From positions 1 through 64,000 of the forward strand of contig VERE01000010.1 in the NCBI GenBank assembly GCA_018882835.1: a stretch of DNA of 64,000 nucleotides. The letters are read 5' to 3'. The notes beneath the pieces were generated by a model. The model saw only the letters and a list, made by a program, of their open reading frames with translations, was not told the origin of the DNA and did no database searches. A program made the translations under genes and the position numbers. This DNA comes from Limnohabitans sp. (lineage in GTDB: Bacteria > Pseudomonadota > Gammaproteobacteria > Burkholderiales > Burkholderiaceae_C). This document shows positions 41,051 to 49,853 of this stretch, one piece after another; within the stretch, counting starts at the first letter, position 1; the number at the start of each line of letters is the position of its first letter.

Positions 41051-42487
41051 TCAACGCGGGACCATGAAGACCGATTTTTCGGTCACACGGTCTTTGCCGT
41101 TGGCAGTCTGTATGTCAAAAATAATTTTGTGCGATCCCTGGGGCGCCGAGCCATAGGGAATATCCGCACGCACAATCACCCAGCGCGCCTGCGCAGGGGC
41201 CACTTCAATCTCGGTGGCTGTTTTGATTTCCAGGCGGTCCAGCCCAGAAACACTCAAGCGGTAGGTCTGCGCCTGCTCGGTGGCATTCATCAGTTGCAAG
41301 CGGTAAACATTTTCCAATGTCCCCACCTCTGTGATACGCGCCAACGAGGCGCGGTCGCGCACCACATCCACTTTCAAAGGTGTTCTCAAGGACAGGCTGA
41401 CGAGCAAACCCAAGGTCAGTGACACCAGGATGCCGGTGTAGATCAGCACCCGGGGGCGCATGACACGGCGCCACATTTCGCGCGAGCTCCAATGGTTGCT
41501 CAGTGCGTTTTGCGTGGCGTAACGCACCAGACCCCGTGGGTAGCCCATCTTGTCCATGACGGTATCGCAGACGTCAATGCAGGCGCCGCAGCCGATGCAC
41601 TCGTACTGCAAGCCTTTGCGAATGTCGATGCCCGTTGGGCAGACTTGAACGCACAAGGTGCAATCGACGCAAGCGCCCAAGCGCAATGCGGCCAGGTCCG
41701 CCTTTTTGGAGCGCGCACCGCGTGGCTCGCCGCGCTCGGCGTCATAGGTGACGATCAGTGTGTCGTGGTCGAACATGGCGCTTTGAAAGCGCGCATAGGG
41801 ACACATGTACTTGCACACTTGCTCGCGCATGAAGCCGGCGTTGCCATAGGTGGCAAAGCCGTAGAAGAACACCCAGAAGACTTCCCAGGAACTCATGCGC
41901 TCGAGGAAAAACTCCATCACCAAGTCGCGAATGGGCGTGAAATAGCCTACGAAGGTGAAGCCTGTCCAGATGGAAAGAAAAATCCAGATCAGGTGCTTGT
42001 ACCATTTCTTGACGAGCTTTTCGAGCGAAAAGTCGCCCTCGTCCAAGCGCATGCGGGCAGACCGATCGCCTTCAATTTTGCGCTCGATCCACATGAAGAG
42101 TTCGCTGTACACCGTTTGCGGGCACGCATAGCCGCACCACAACCGACCGGCAACTGCCGTGAACAAAAACAGCGACAACGCTGAAATGATCAGCAGGCCC
42201 GTGAGATAAATGAAATCCTGCGGGTACAGGACCAGGCCGAATATGTAAAAGCGCCGGGCTCCGAGGTCAAATAACACCGCCTGACGCTGCCCCCATTCCA
42301 ACCAGGGCAAACCATAAAAAAGAAGCTGCGTCAGAACGACAAAGCCCCAGCGCCATTGGGCAAACACGCCCTGAACGGTGCGGGGGTAGATCTTTTTGCT
42401 GGCTGCGTAAAGAGAAATTTCATCGCCATCGGTGCCAGCAGGCTCTGGCACGATGGGAATGGTTTTTCTGGGCGATGAATCAGACAC
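41051..42487 (-). CDS. ccoG: cbb3 oxidase accessory protein CcoG (FixG)
   Basis: A 478-residue inner-membrane ferredoxin-like protein. It has several transmembrane helices in the first 250 residues (with WCGYACPQTVYSELFMWIER), then a 2x[4Fe-4S] ferredoxin segment (CVDCTLCVQVCPTGID and CIGCGACIDVCD, about 275-310), then a further helix and a periplasmic immunoglobulin-like domain. CcoG acts in the copper step of cbb3 assembly, as a Cu(II) reductase in Rhodobacter. It is encoded 23 bases after ccoP on the same strand, followed by fixH. It is full length and all Fe-S cysteines are present. Confidence 0.95.
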   Translation of the reverse strand: MSDSSPRKTIPIVPEPAGTDGDEISLYAASKKIYPRTVQGVFAQWRWGFVVLTQLLFYGLPWLEWGQRQAVLFDLGARRFYIFGLVLYPQDFIYLTGLLIISALSLFLFTAVAGRLWCGYACPQTVYSELFMWIERKIEGDRSARMRLDEGDFSLEKLVKKWYKHLIWIFLSIWTGFTFVGYFTPIRDLVMEFFLERMSSWEVFWVFFYGFATYGNAGFMREQVCKYMCPYARFQSAMFDHDTLIVTYDAERGEPRGARSKKADLAALRLGACVDCTLCVQVCPTGIDIRKGLQYECIGCGACIDVCDTVMDKMGYPRGLVRYATQNALSNHWSSREMWRRVMRPRVLIYTGILVSLTLGLLVSLSLRTPLKVDVVRDRASLARITEVGTLENVYRLQLMNATEQAQTYRLSVSGLDRLEIKTATEIEVAPAQARWVIVRADIPYGSAPQGSHKIIFDIQTANGKDRVTEKSVFMVPR

Positions 42488-42510
42488 CGTTCACTTTACT
42501 TTCGCAAGAT

Positions 42511-43431
42511 TCAGTTCTTGGCAGCGGGGGTGGCTTTGTTGGACAGGCCCCAGACATAAGCCGTCAGCACATGAATTTGAGAAGCGGTCAGACGCTCTTC
42601 TTGTGCCGGCATCTGGTTGACTTTGCCGCCATTGACCATGGCCGCAATCGCTTCTTCGCCCACGCCGTGCAGCCAGATCTTGTCTGTCAAGTTGGGGGCT
42701 CCCATTGCCTGGTTGCCCTTGCCATCGAGGCCGTGGCAGGCCGCACACACCGCAAATTTTTCTTTGCCCTGGGACGCACGTGCCGCTTCATGCGGGCTGG
42801 CAGAAAGGCTCAGCACGTAGTGGGCCACGTTCTTGACATCGTCAGGCGTCCCCACCGCGGCAACCATCGGCGGCATGTTGCCAACACGGCCTTTTGTGAT
42901 GGTCTCCTTGATTGTTTCAGGGCTGCCCCCGTACAGCCAGTCGGTGTCTGTCAAATTGGGAAAGCCTTTGGAGCCACGTGCGTCCGACCCGTGGCATTGG
43001 GCGCAGTTGTTCATGAACAAACGCTCGCCAATGGCCATGGCTTTCGCATCGCCTGCCACCTCTTGCGGCGGCATGCCGTCGAACTTGGCGTACAGGGGCT
43101 TGAGTGCTTCGTTGGCCTTGGCCACTTCTTTTTCGTACTGGCCCTGTGAGCTCCAGCCCAATTTGCCGGCATGGGACCCCAGGCCAGGGTAAGCCACCAG
43201 GTAACCGAAAGAGAAAAAGATGGTGATCAAAAACAGTCCCACCCACCACAAAGGCAAGGGGTTGTTCATTTCACGCAAGTCCTCATCCCAGACATGGCCT
43301 GTGGTGTTGTCGGCAGCTGAGTTCACTTTGGTACGCGAGGTTGCCCACAGCAACAGCAGACAACCCAGAATACCGGCCACGGTGATGACCGTGATGTAAT
43401 TTGACCAGAATTGGCTAATGAAATCGCTCAT
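42511..43431 (-). CDS. ccoP: cbb3-type cytochrome c oxidase subunit III, dihaem CcoP
   Basis: A 306-residue membrane-anchored dihaem cytochrome c that feeds electrons to CcoN. Two N-terminal helices (about 12-30 and 62-82), then two CXXCH haem sites (C143-C146-H147 and C229-C232-H233). MPP and MPAQ methionine segments supply axial ligands (about 186 and 285). Its gene follows ccoQ by 9 bases in the ccoNOQP order, transcribed on the minus strand. It is of normal length and intact. Confidence 0.96.
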   Translation of the reverse strand: MSDFISQFWSNYITVITVAGILGCLLLLWATSRTKVNSAADNTTGHVWDEDLREMNNPLPLWWVGLFLITIFFSFGYLVAYPGLGSHAGKLGWSSQGQYEKEVAKANEALKPLYAKFDGMPPQEVAGDAKAMAIGERLFMNNCAQCHGSDARGSKGFPNLTDTDWLYGGSPETIKETITKGRVGNMPPMVAAVGTPDDVKNVAHYVLSLSASPHEAARASQGKEKFAVCAACHGLDGKGNQAMGAPNLTDKIWLHGVGEEAIAAMVNGGKVNQMPAQEERLTASQIHVLTAYVWGLSNKATPAAKN

Positions 43432-43440
43432 GATTTGTCC

Positions 43441-43578
43441 TCAATCTTCCTGGAAGGGCAACTGGGCCGCTTCCTCAAACTGGCGGTTCTTGCGGCGATC
43501 GATCGTCCACAACACAATGCCAATGAAGGTCACAAAACTCAGCACGGTGGCTGCAACGCGAAGGGTGGTGATGTCCAT
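43441..43578 (-). CDS. ccoQ: cbb3 oxidase subunit CcoQ (FixQ)
   Basis: A 45-residue protein too short for many gene callers. The translation is MDITTLRVAATVLSFVTFIG, then IVLWTIDRRKNRQFEEAAQL and PFQED. One membrane helix followed by a basic stretch is the CcoQ pattern, and the position between ccoO and ccoP is diagnostic. CcoQ stabilises CcoP in the complex. The ATG at 43578 has GGAGA eight bases upstream; an ATG two codons further up lies too close to that site. ccoO ends 12 bases upstream. Confidence 0.9.
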   Translation of the reverse strand: MDITTLRVAATVLSFVTFIGIVLWTIDRRKNRQFEEAAQLPFQED

Positions 43579-43590
43579 GAACATGTCTCC

Positions 43591-44214
43591 TTACTTGAGC
43601 GCGCGGCCCATGCCCTGCAGGTAAGCCACCAGGGCTTCCAACTCGGTTTTACCCTGCACGTCGTCAGCGGCTTTGGCGATGTCTTCATCGGTGTAGGGAA
43701 CACCGACCAGGCGCAGTGCTTTCATGCGTGGCGCCATGTCAGCCGGGTTGACCGTGTTCTTTTCAAGCCACGGGTAAGCAGGCATGTTCGATTCCGGCAC
43801 CAAATCGCGCGGGTTGTTCAGGTGAACGCGATGCCATTCGTCGCTGTACTTGCCACCCACACGGTGCAAGTCAGGACCGGTGCGCTTGCTGCCCCACTGG
43901 AAAGGATGGTCGTACACGAACTCGCCAGCCACCGAGTAATGGCCATAGCGCAGGGTCTCGGCACGGAAGGGGCGAATCATTTGCGAATGACAGTTGTAAC
44001 AGCCCTCGCGAATGTAAATGTCACGCCCGGCCAACTGAAGCGCGGGGTAAGGCTGTACGCCTTGCACCGGCTCGGTGGTGGATTTCTGGAAGAACAGCGG
44101 CACGATTTCAACCAAGCCACCGACCGCCACCACCAGAAGAATCAAAACGATCATCAGGAAGTTGTTGGTCTCCAGCTTTTCGTGCGTGAAGCCTTTATTG
44201 GAATTGTCTGCCAT
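43591..44214 (-). CDS. ccoO: cbb3-type cytochrome c oxidase subunit II, monohaem CcoO
   Basis: A 207-residue membrane-anchored cytochrome c. One N-terminal helix (about 19-42), then C72-C75-H76 in [18 protein letters not shown], and [21 protein letters not shown] distal methionine segment ([10 protein letters not shown]) supplies the sixth ligand. It transfers electrons from CcoP to CcoN. Its gene follows ccoN by 12 bases. It is full length. Confidence 0.96.
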   Translation of the reverse strand: MADNSNKGFTHEKLETNNFLMIVLILLVVAVGGLVEIVPLFFQKSTTEPVQGVQPYPALQLAGRDIYIREGCYNCHSQMIRPFRAETLRYGHYSVAGEFVYDHPFQWGSKRTGPDLHRVGGKYSDEWHRVHLNNPRDLVPESNMPAYPWLEKNTVNPADMAPRMKALRLVGVPYTDEDIAKAADDVQGKTELEALVAYLQGMGRALK

Positions 44215-44226
44215 GATGATTTCTCC

Positions 44227-45660
44227 TTAAGCGTGAGCCACCGGGGCAGGAATATTCACTGCCACAGGGCGTCCATTTGTGGCTGTCTTCAGCACGTTCC
44301 AGAGCATGACCAGCATGCCGCTGAGGTACAGCAAACCGCCGAGCACACGCACCACGTAGTAGGGGTAGGTGGCTTTGACGCTCTCCACGAAGGTGTAGGT
44401 CAAGGTGCCATCTTCGTTGATAGAGCGCCACATCAGCCCCTGCATCACGCCGGCAATCCACATCGCGGCGATGTACAGCACGATGCCGATCGTGGCCAGC
44501 CAGAAGTGAACCTCGACCGCTTTGACGCTGAACATTTTTTTCTGGCCAAACAGGCGCGGGATCAGGAAATAAATCGTGCCCATCGATACCAGGCCCACCC
44601 AACCGAGGGCACCAGAGTGCACATGGCCCACCGTCCAGTCGGTGTAGTGCGACAGCGCGTTGACCGTCTTGATCGACATCATCGGACCTTCGAAAGTGCT
44701 CATGCCATAAAAGGACAGAGACACGATCAGGAAGCGCAGCACCGGGTCGTCACGCAACTTGTGCCAAGCACCTGACAAGGTCATGATGCCGTTGATCATG
44801 CCGCCCCAACTGGGCGCCAAGAGGATCAGGGAAAACATCATGCCCAGCGACTGGGTCCAGTCAGGCAGTGCCGTGTAGTGCAGGTGGTGCGGACCTGCCC
44901 ACATGTAGGTGAAGATCAGCGCCCAGAAGTGCACGATGGACAAGCGGTATGAATAAACCGGACGCTCGGCCTGCTTGGGGATGAAGTAGTACATCATGCC
45001 CAGGAAGCCTGCGGTCAGGAAGAAGCCCACGGCGTTGTGGCCGTACCACCACTGCACCATGGCGTCTTGCACGCCCGCGTACGCTGAGTAGGACTTCAGG
45101 AAGCTGGCCGGTATGGCCGCGCTGTTGACCAAGTGCAGAATGGCGACCGTCAAGATAAAAGCGCCAAAGAACCAGTTGGCCACATAAATATGCTTGACGC
45201 GGCGGGTGCCCACCGTGCCAAAGAACACGATGGCATAGGCCACCCAGACCAGGGTGATCAGAATGTCGATCGGCCACTCGAGTTCAGCGTATTCCTTGCC
45301 GCTGGTGATCCCCAATGGCAGGCTGATGGCCGCCAGCAGAATGACCAATTGCCAGCCCCAGAAGGTGAAACTGGCCAGAGCCGGCGCAAACAGCCGCACC
45401 TGACAGGTGCGTTGCACCGCGTAGTAGCTGGCCGCAAACAGGGCGCAGCCGCCAAACGCAAAAATCACTGCATTGGTGTGCAAAGGACGCAAGCGGCCAT
45501 AGGTCAGCCAGGGAATGCCGAAGTTCAATTCGGGCCAGGCCAGCTGGGCGGCGATGATCACGCCAACCAACATGCCAACCACGCCCCAAACCACGGTCAT
45601 GATGGAGAACTGCCGAACAACGGAGTCGTTGTACACAGCTTGTGACGCTGAAGTATTCAT
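44227..45660 (-). CDS. ccoN: cbb3-type cytochrome c oxidase subunit I, CcoN
   Basis: A 477-residue haem-copper oxidase core with about twelve helices. It reduces oxygen with high affinity and pumps protons. Histidines in [15 protein letters not shown] (low-spin haem), [20 protein letters not shown] (CuB and the cross-linked tyrosine region), [13 protein letters not shown] and the C-terminal [18 protein letters not shown] are present. The ATG at 45660 gives the normal N-terminus. An FNR box 54 bases upstream (45714-45727) points to induction at low oxygen. It is first in the ccoNOQP-ccoG-fixH run. Confidence 0.97.
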   Translation of the reverse strand: MNTSASQAVYNDSVVRQFSIMTVVWGVVGMLVGVIIAAQLAWPELNFGIPWLTYGRLRPLHTNAVIFAFGGCALFAASYYAVQRTCQVRLFAPALASFTFWGWQLVILLAAISLPLGITSGKEYAELEWPIDILITLVWVAYAIVFFGTVGTRRVKHIYVANWFFGAFILTVAILHLVNSAAIPASFLKSYSAYAGVQDAMVQWWYGHNAVGFFLTAGFLGMMYYFIPKQAERPVYSYRLSIVHFWALIFTYMWAGPHHLHYTALPDWTQSLGMMFSLILLAPSWGGMINGIMTLSGAWHKLRDDPVLRFLIVSLSFYGMSTFEGPMMSIKTVNALSHYTDWTVGHVHSGALGWVGLVSMGTIYFLIPRLFGQKKMFSVKAVEVHFWLATIGIVLYIAAMWIAGVMQGLMWRSINEDGTLTYTFVESVKATYPYYVVRVLGGLLYLSGMLVMLWNVLKTATNGRPVAVNIPAPVAHA

Positions 45661-45685
45661 GAGTTGCCTTTCTTCATACCTTTCG

Positions 45686-45691
45686 AGTATC
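45686..45691 (-). promoter_or_regulatory. Predicted -10 element of ccoN
   Basis: GATACT on the minus strand matches four of six consensus positions and would start transcription at about 45679. This is 41.5 bases from the centre of the FNR box at 45714-45727, the class II activator distance. Confidence 0.5.
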
Positions 45692-45713
45692 CGGGTTAGC
45701 ACCAGGGCGCTTA

Positions 45714-45727
45714 TTGATGCATGTCAA
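45714..45727. promoter_or_regulatory. FNR box upstream of ccoNOQP
   Basis: TTGATGCATGTCAA differs from the FNR consensus TTGAT-N4-ATCAA at one fixed position. It overlaps the last codons and stop of ccoS, so the structural oxidase genes have their own promoter inside the ccoI-ccoS-ccoN run. Confidence 0.82.
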
Positions 45728-45861
45728 TCGTCGTGAAGAATCCTCTCCCCTTCTTGCTCCACGCCCTCAAATTGACCGTGGTAGATAGCCCACCACAGCC
45801 CGCCCAGCACCAGCAGCACCAGGACCACGGACAAAGGAATCAAAAGATAGAGAATGTCCAT
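45724..45861 (-). CDS. ccoS: cbb3 oxidase assembly protein CcoS
   Basis: A 45-residue inner-membrane protein. The translation is MDILYLLIPLSVVLVLLVLG, then GLWWAIYHGQFEGVEQEGER and ILHDD. A single helix followed by the W-x2-x3-GQFE segment is the CcoS signature. CcoS is required to insert haem and copper into CcoN. It starts 5 bases after the ccoI stop and ends 63 bases before ccoN; the ccoN FNR box overlaps its stop codon. It is missing from simple ORF calls because of its size. Confidence 0.9.
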   Translation of the reverse strand: MDILYLLIPLSVVLVLLVLGGLWWAIYHGQFEGVEQEGERILHDD

Positions 45862-45866
45862 TGAAA

Positions 45867-48194
45867 TTAATTGTTTTGAACTACCCAGGCTTCTCTGCGT
45901 GGGGTTGTTTTGAGCAGCGCGGAAGACGGCGCATCAGACCGTGCCAATTGCAGCGAATAAAGCACGACCCACAACGAACTGGCCGCCATGCCCAAACCGG
46001 CCAGCCAAGCGGGCAACCAGCCCACCCAGGCCAAGGGTACAAAAATCAGGTTGTAAAGCGCAGCCCACCAGAGGTTGTGGCGCACCACGCGCAGCGTTTG
46101 ACGGGCACGGGTCAGAACCCAGGGAATGGCGTTCAGGTCACCGCCCATCATCACCAGGTCGGAGCGGGACTGTGCCAAGGGAACGGCAGCGCCAAACGCC
46201 AGCGATACCTCGGCCGCGGCCAGAACCGGGCCATCGTTCAAGCCATCCCCAACCATCAACACCCGACGTCCCTGGGCTTGCGCTTGGTGGAGCCGTTGCA
46301 ATTTGTCTTGCGGCGTACACCCGCCCAGGGCCTGCGAAGGCGCGATACCCAGTCGGCTTGCAATGTCTGCCACAGCCTGTGGTCGGTCGCCCGATAACAC
46401 CCAGACCGACAGGCCTTGCTGGCGCAAGGCGGCCACCACTTCGGCAGCGCCTTCGCGCAGGTCTTCGCTCAGACCAAAACTGGCAACCCAGCCATGGACA
46501 TCACACAAGTGAACTTGACAGAGTTGTGCGTCAGCAGGCAATTCGAATGTTCCCATCCAGGGAGAACAAAATGCCAGTGAGCCCAACCGAAAACGAGACC
46601 AGGCACCGCCGGGTGAAACCTGAACCTCACCCTCGAGACCCAATCCAGTGAACTCTTGAACCTGGCGCGCGGCAGCTCTGTCTTGCGTGGCCGCCACCAG
46701 GGCCCGCGACAATGGGTGCCAGGAGTGACTGGCCAGTGCGGCCGCCAACGCCAACAAAGAGTTGTCAAATGCGCTCGGCCATTGGGTTCCCTGCGGTGTG
46801 TGGAGCACATTCAATCGCTGAGCATCGCGTGTCAGCGTACCGGTTTTGTCAAAAACCACGGTATCAATCTGCGCCAGGGCCTCGAGCGCTTGCAACTCGC
46901 GCACCAGCACGCCCTCACGCGCCAATCGGCCTGCCGTCGCCAGCATGGCGGCGGGGGTGGCCAAGGAAAGTGCACAGGGACAGGTGACAATCAGCACGGC
47001 CACAGCCACCATCATGGCATGGGCCGGGTTGACAGGCCACCACCACAGCACGGCGGCCCCCGATGTCAGCAGCACCAACATCAAAAATGGTTTGGCAATG
47101 CGGTCTGCCAACAATGCCAACCTTGGCTTGCCCAGCGCAGCGTGCTCCATCAGCCCGACGATCTGGGAAAAACGGGTGTCCTCACCCACTGCGCTAATGT
47201 GTACCGTGACCGCACTGGACAGGTTGTGGCTGCCCGCCAGCACCGCATCGCCTACCCCGCGGCGGCAGGGCTTGGACTCCCCCGTCAGCAAAGCTTCTTC
47301 GGCCAGGGTTTCCCCCTCCAGAATTTCACCATCCGCGGGGAAAGACTCGCCAGGCAGCACCCGCACCACATCACCGGCGCGCAAGCGGTGCAGGGCCACG
47401 CGTTCGAATTGGCCATCGGGTAAGCGCCGATCCACACTGTCAGGCAGGCGGTTCATCAAGGCTTCCAAGGCCCCCGCGGTGCGATCGCGCAAGCGCCATT
47501 CAAGCCAACGCCCTGACAGCAGAAAAAACACGAACATGGTGAGGGAGTCGAAATAGACCTCGCCCCCAAACAGGCCCTGCGGGTCGAAGGTGGCCGAACT
47601 GCTGACGACAAAGGTGATGGCCATTCCCAACGCCACGGGCAGGTCCATGCTGATGCGGCGCAAGCGCAAGTCACGCCAGGCATTGGCCCAAAAGGGCGTG
47701 CAGGAAAACAAGACGACGGGCAGCGTCAGCACCCAGGAAGCCCAACGCAGCAACTGCGTCATGTCGGGGCTGATCTCCCCTTCGCCGGCCACATACGCGG
47801 GCAAGGCATACATCATGACTTGCATCATGCAAAAGCAGGCCACCAACAAGCGCCACAAGGCTTTGCGCGATTCAGCCTGGCGTGCGGTGCGTTGCGCATT
47901 GTCATGCGCAGGCAAAGCGCGGTAACCGGCACGCTCAACGGCCGAAAACCAAGCCGAGGGCTGAACCTGACTGGAAGACCAAACCACTTTGGCGCGGTGC
48001 GTGGCGGCATTGACCGTGACGTCCTGGACACCAGGCACTGCCGAGAGCGCAGCCTCGAGCGAGAAGGCGCAAGCCGCGCAGTGCATGCCCTCGATCACGA
48101 TTTGGGAGGCCCAGACGCCTGGCATCGACGCTTTGACCGGCAGGCTGTACTGCTGCCAAGTTTGCGGGTCGTCAAGAAGACTTTCGGAGCTCAT
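45867..48194 (-). CDS. ccoI: Copper-translocating P-type ATPase CcoI (FixI type)
   Basis: A 775-residue P1B-type ATPase that exports copper to the periplasm for cbb3 assembly. Features are an N-terminal heavy-metal domain (GMHCAAC, 36-42), membrane helices, the metal-site CPC in VTCPCALSLATPAAML (about 403), the phosphorylation site DKTGTLT (about 449) and MVGDGLNDGPVLAAA in the hinge. The ATG at 48194 is preferred. The upstream ATG at 48236 lies inside an FNR box. There is no Shine-Dalgarno sequence before 48194, and the predicted FNR start site lies almost at the ATG, so the message may be leaderless. ccoS follows 5 bases later. Confidence 0.92.
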   Translation of the reverse strand: MSSESLLDDPQTWQQYSLPVKASMPGVWASQIVIEGMHCAACAFSLEAALSAVPGVQDVTVNAATHRAKVVWSSSQVQPSAWFSAVERAGYRALPAHDNAQRTARQAESRKALWRLLVACFCMMQVMMYALPAYVAGEGEISPDMTQLLRWASWVLTLPVVLFSCTPFWANAWRDLRLRRISMDLPVALGMAITFVVSSSATFDPQGLFGGEVYFDSLTMFVFFLLSGRWLEWRLRDRTAGALEALMNRLPDSVDRRLPDGQFERVALHRLRAGDVVRVLPGESFPADGEILEGETLAEEALLTGESKPCRRGVGDAVLAGSHNLSSAVTVHISAVGEDTRFSQIVGLMEHAALGKPRLALLADRIAKPFLMLVLLTSGAAVLWWWPVNPAHAMMVAVAVLIVTCPCALSLATPAAMLATAGRLAREGVLVRELQALEALAQIDTVVFDKTGTLTRDAQRLNVLHTPQGTQWPSAFDNSLLALAAALASHSWHPLSRALVAATQDRAAARQVQEFTGLGLEGEVQVSPGGAWSRFRLGSLAFCSPWMGTFELPADAQLCQVHLCDVHGWVASFGLSEDLREGAAEVVAALRQQGLSVWVLSGDRPQAVADIASRLGIAPSQALGGCTPQDKLQRLHQAQAQGRRVLMVGDGLNDGPVLAAAEVSLAFGAAVPLAQSRSDLVMMGGDLNAIPWVLTRARQTLRVVRHNLWWAALYNLIFVPLAWVGWLPAWLAGLGMAASSLWVVLYSLQLARSDAPSSALLKTTPRREAWVVQNN

Positions 48195-48229
48195 GGGGAG
48201 GAGGTTAACCACGGAAGCTTTCACGAGTC

Positions 48230-48243
48230 TTGACATGGATCAA
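48230..48243. promoter_or_regulatory. FNR box between ccoI and the usp gene
   Basis: TTGACATGGATCAA differs from the FNR consensus at one fixed position. Its centre is 41.5 bases from the start predicted by TACGCT (48265-48270) for the universal stress gene, and at the same distance from the ccoI start codon on the other strand. It may therefore activate both genes. Confidence 0.82.
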
Positions 48244-48264
48244 GTCAGCCTGTGGAGATCGGCG

Positions 48265-48270
48265 TACGCT
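48265..48270 (+). promoter_or_regulatory. Predicted -10 element of the usp gene
   Basis: TACGCT, with a start site expected near 48278, lies at the class II distance from the FNR box at 48230-48243. The leader to the ATG at 48313 is about 35 bases and contains AAAGGAG as ribosome binding site. Confidence 0.5.
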
Positions 48271-48312
48271 TCAAAACATCATTGAATTTCATTCACAGCA
48301 AAGGAGCACACC

Positions 48313-48756
48313 ATGTACAACCGCATTCTGGTCACCACCGATGGATCGACCCTGTCCAAAAAAGCCGTGGCACACGCCATCCAGTTGGCGGCCCTGTCTG
48401 GCGCCGAGTTGATTGCCCTGCGCGTGACACCGCGCTACCCGCAGAGCTACTTTGAAGGCTCTTTGCCCCTTGGCGCGGAGGATGTTGCCAAAATCGAGCG
48501 CCAATGGGCGACAGAGGCGCAGGCCTCGGTGGACCTGGTGAAAAAGCAGGGCGAAGCCAAAGGCGTCAAAGTCAAAGCCACGGTGAGCAAGTCCGATGTT
48601 GTTTCGGATGCCGTCATCCTTGCCGCCAAGCGCGCCAAAGTGGACTTGATTGTGATGGCATCGCATGGGCGTCGCGGTATCAAGCGCTTGCTGTTGGGCA
48701 GCGAAACCCAACAGGTGCTGACCCACTCGGATGTGCCTGTGCTGGTTCTGCGTTAA
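48313..48756 (+). CDS. Universal stress protein (UspA family)
   Basis: A 147-residue single-domain UspA protein. It starts MYNRILVTTDGSTLSKKAVA and ends with the ATP-binding signature ASHGRRGIKRLLLGSETQQV and PVLVLR. Such proteins aid survival in stress and oxygen limitation. The FNR box and -10 element upstream, together with its place next to the cbb3 assembly genes, suggest induction when oxygen is low. Its stop overlaps the convergent queG stop by four bases. Confidence 0.93.
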   Translation: MYNRILVTTDGSTLSKKAVAHAIQLAALSGAELIALRVTPRYPQSYFEGSLPLGAEDVAKIERQWATEAQASVDLVKKQGEAKGVKVKATVSKSDVVSDAVILAAKRAKVDLIVMASHGRRGIKRLLLGSETQQVLTHSDVPVLVLR

Positions 48757-49841
48757 GCTGGTTCAGCCTGCGCGAGCGCCCATTGCAGGTGCTCGCGCAC
48801 GATGGGATTGGCATGGCCTGCACGCTGCGCCAAGGCGTGGCGCAGCGCTTTCTTCACGGCCGGTTCTGGCGCCTCGCGCAAAGCGTTACCCAGGGCCACT
48901 GCCAAGTTGCGCAACCACCTGTCATGCCCGATGCGGCGGATGGCGGAGCCCTCGGTGTAGTGCAGAAACTGGGGCTCGTCCCAGTGCCACAAAGCGATCA
49001 GGGTGGGGGCCTTGAGACCTTCGCGCGGATCAAAGTCGGGCAAGGCGCTGCGCTGGGCATACTTGTTCCAGGGGCAAGCCAACTGGCAATCGTCACACCC
49101 ATAAATGCGGTTGCCCATCAGGGGGCGCAACTCATGGGGGATCGTGCCCTCGTGCTCGATCGTCAAATACGAAATGCAGCGTCGTGCATCCAATTTGTAG
49201 GGTGCCACAATGGCCAGGGTCGGGCAGGCGCTCAAGCAGGCAGTGCAATTGCCACAGTGCGCTTCGGTTGCCTCGGTCGGGGTCAGCGCCAGGTTGACGA
49301 AAATTTCACCCAGAAAAAACATCGAGCCTGCGTCGCGGTTCAACAACAAGGTGTGTTTGCCACGCCAACCCAGGCCACTGCGTTGCGCCAACTCCACCTC
49401 CAGAACCGGCGCCGAATCGGTAAAGGCCCGGTAGCCCATGGGCCCCACCAGGTTTTGCACCTGTTGTGCCAGTTTCTCCAGGCGTTGCCGCAGCACTTTG
49501 TGATAGTCGCGGCCGCGGGCATACACAGAGACCTGTGCCTCTTGCGGCCGTGACAGGCGTGCCCACTCGACGGTCTGCCAATCCTGCGGGGTGCCAGAAG
49601 GCAGATAATTCATGCGCGCGGTGATGACGCTGAGCGTCCCGGGCACCAGTGTTGCAGGGCGCGCGCGTGTCAGGCCATGGCGCGCCATGTAGCCCATGTC
49701 ACCATGGAAGCCTTCGGCCAGCCAGGCCAATAATCCGGGCTCGGCTGTAGACAAATCCACCGGGGCCACGCCAATTTGGGAAAATCCCAACTGTTGGCCC
49801 CAAGTTTGCAACTGCGACAACAAGCGAGTCTGATCAATCAC
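48753..49841 (-). CDS. queG: Epoxyqueuosine reductase QueG
   Basis: A 362-residue cobalamin-dependent iron-sulfur enzyme that performs the last step of queuosine synthesis in tRNA. The two 4Fe-4S clusters are seen in CGNCTACLSACPTLAIV and CDDCQLACPWN, with CISYLTIEHEGTIPHELRPL between them. The region GDMGYMARHGLTRARPATLV lies near the N-terminus. I place the start at GTG 49841 (AAGGG upstream) because the sequence then begins like QueG and has the family length of about 360-380; the frame further upstream overlaps tsaE and is not conserved. The enzyme's need for B12 fits the uptake operon at 24359-30055. Confidence 0.92.
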   Translation of the reverse strand: MIDQTRLLSQLQTWGQQLGFSQIGVAPVDLSTAEPGLLAWLAEGFHGDMGYMARHGLTRARPATLVPGTLSVITARMNYLPSGTPQDWQTVEWARLSRPQEAQVSVYARGRDYHKVLRQRLEKLAQQVQNLVGPMGYRAFTDSAPVLEVELAQRSGLGWRGKHTLLLNRDAGSMFFLGEIFVNLALTPTEATEAHCGNCTACLSACPTLAIVAPYKLDARRCISYLTIEHEGTIPHELRPLMGNRIYGCDDCQLACPWNKYAQRSALPDFDPREGLKAPTLIALWHWDEPQFLHYTEGSAIRRIGHDRWLRNLAVALGNALREAPEPAVKKALRHALAQRAGHANPIVREHLQWALAQAEPA

Positions 49842-49853
49842 TGCAGGAACCCT

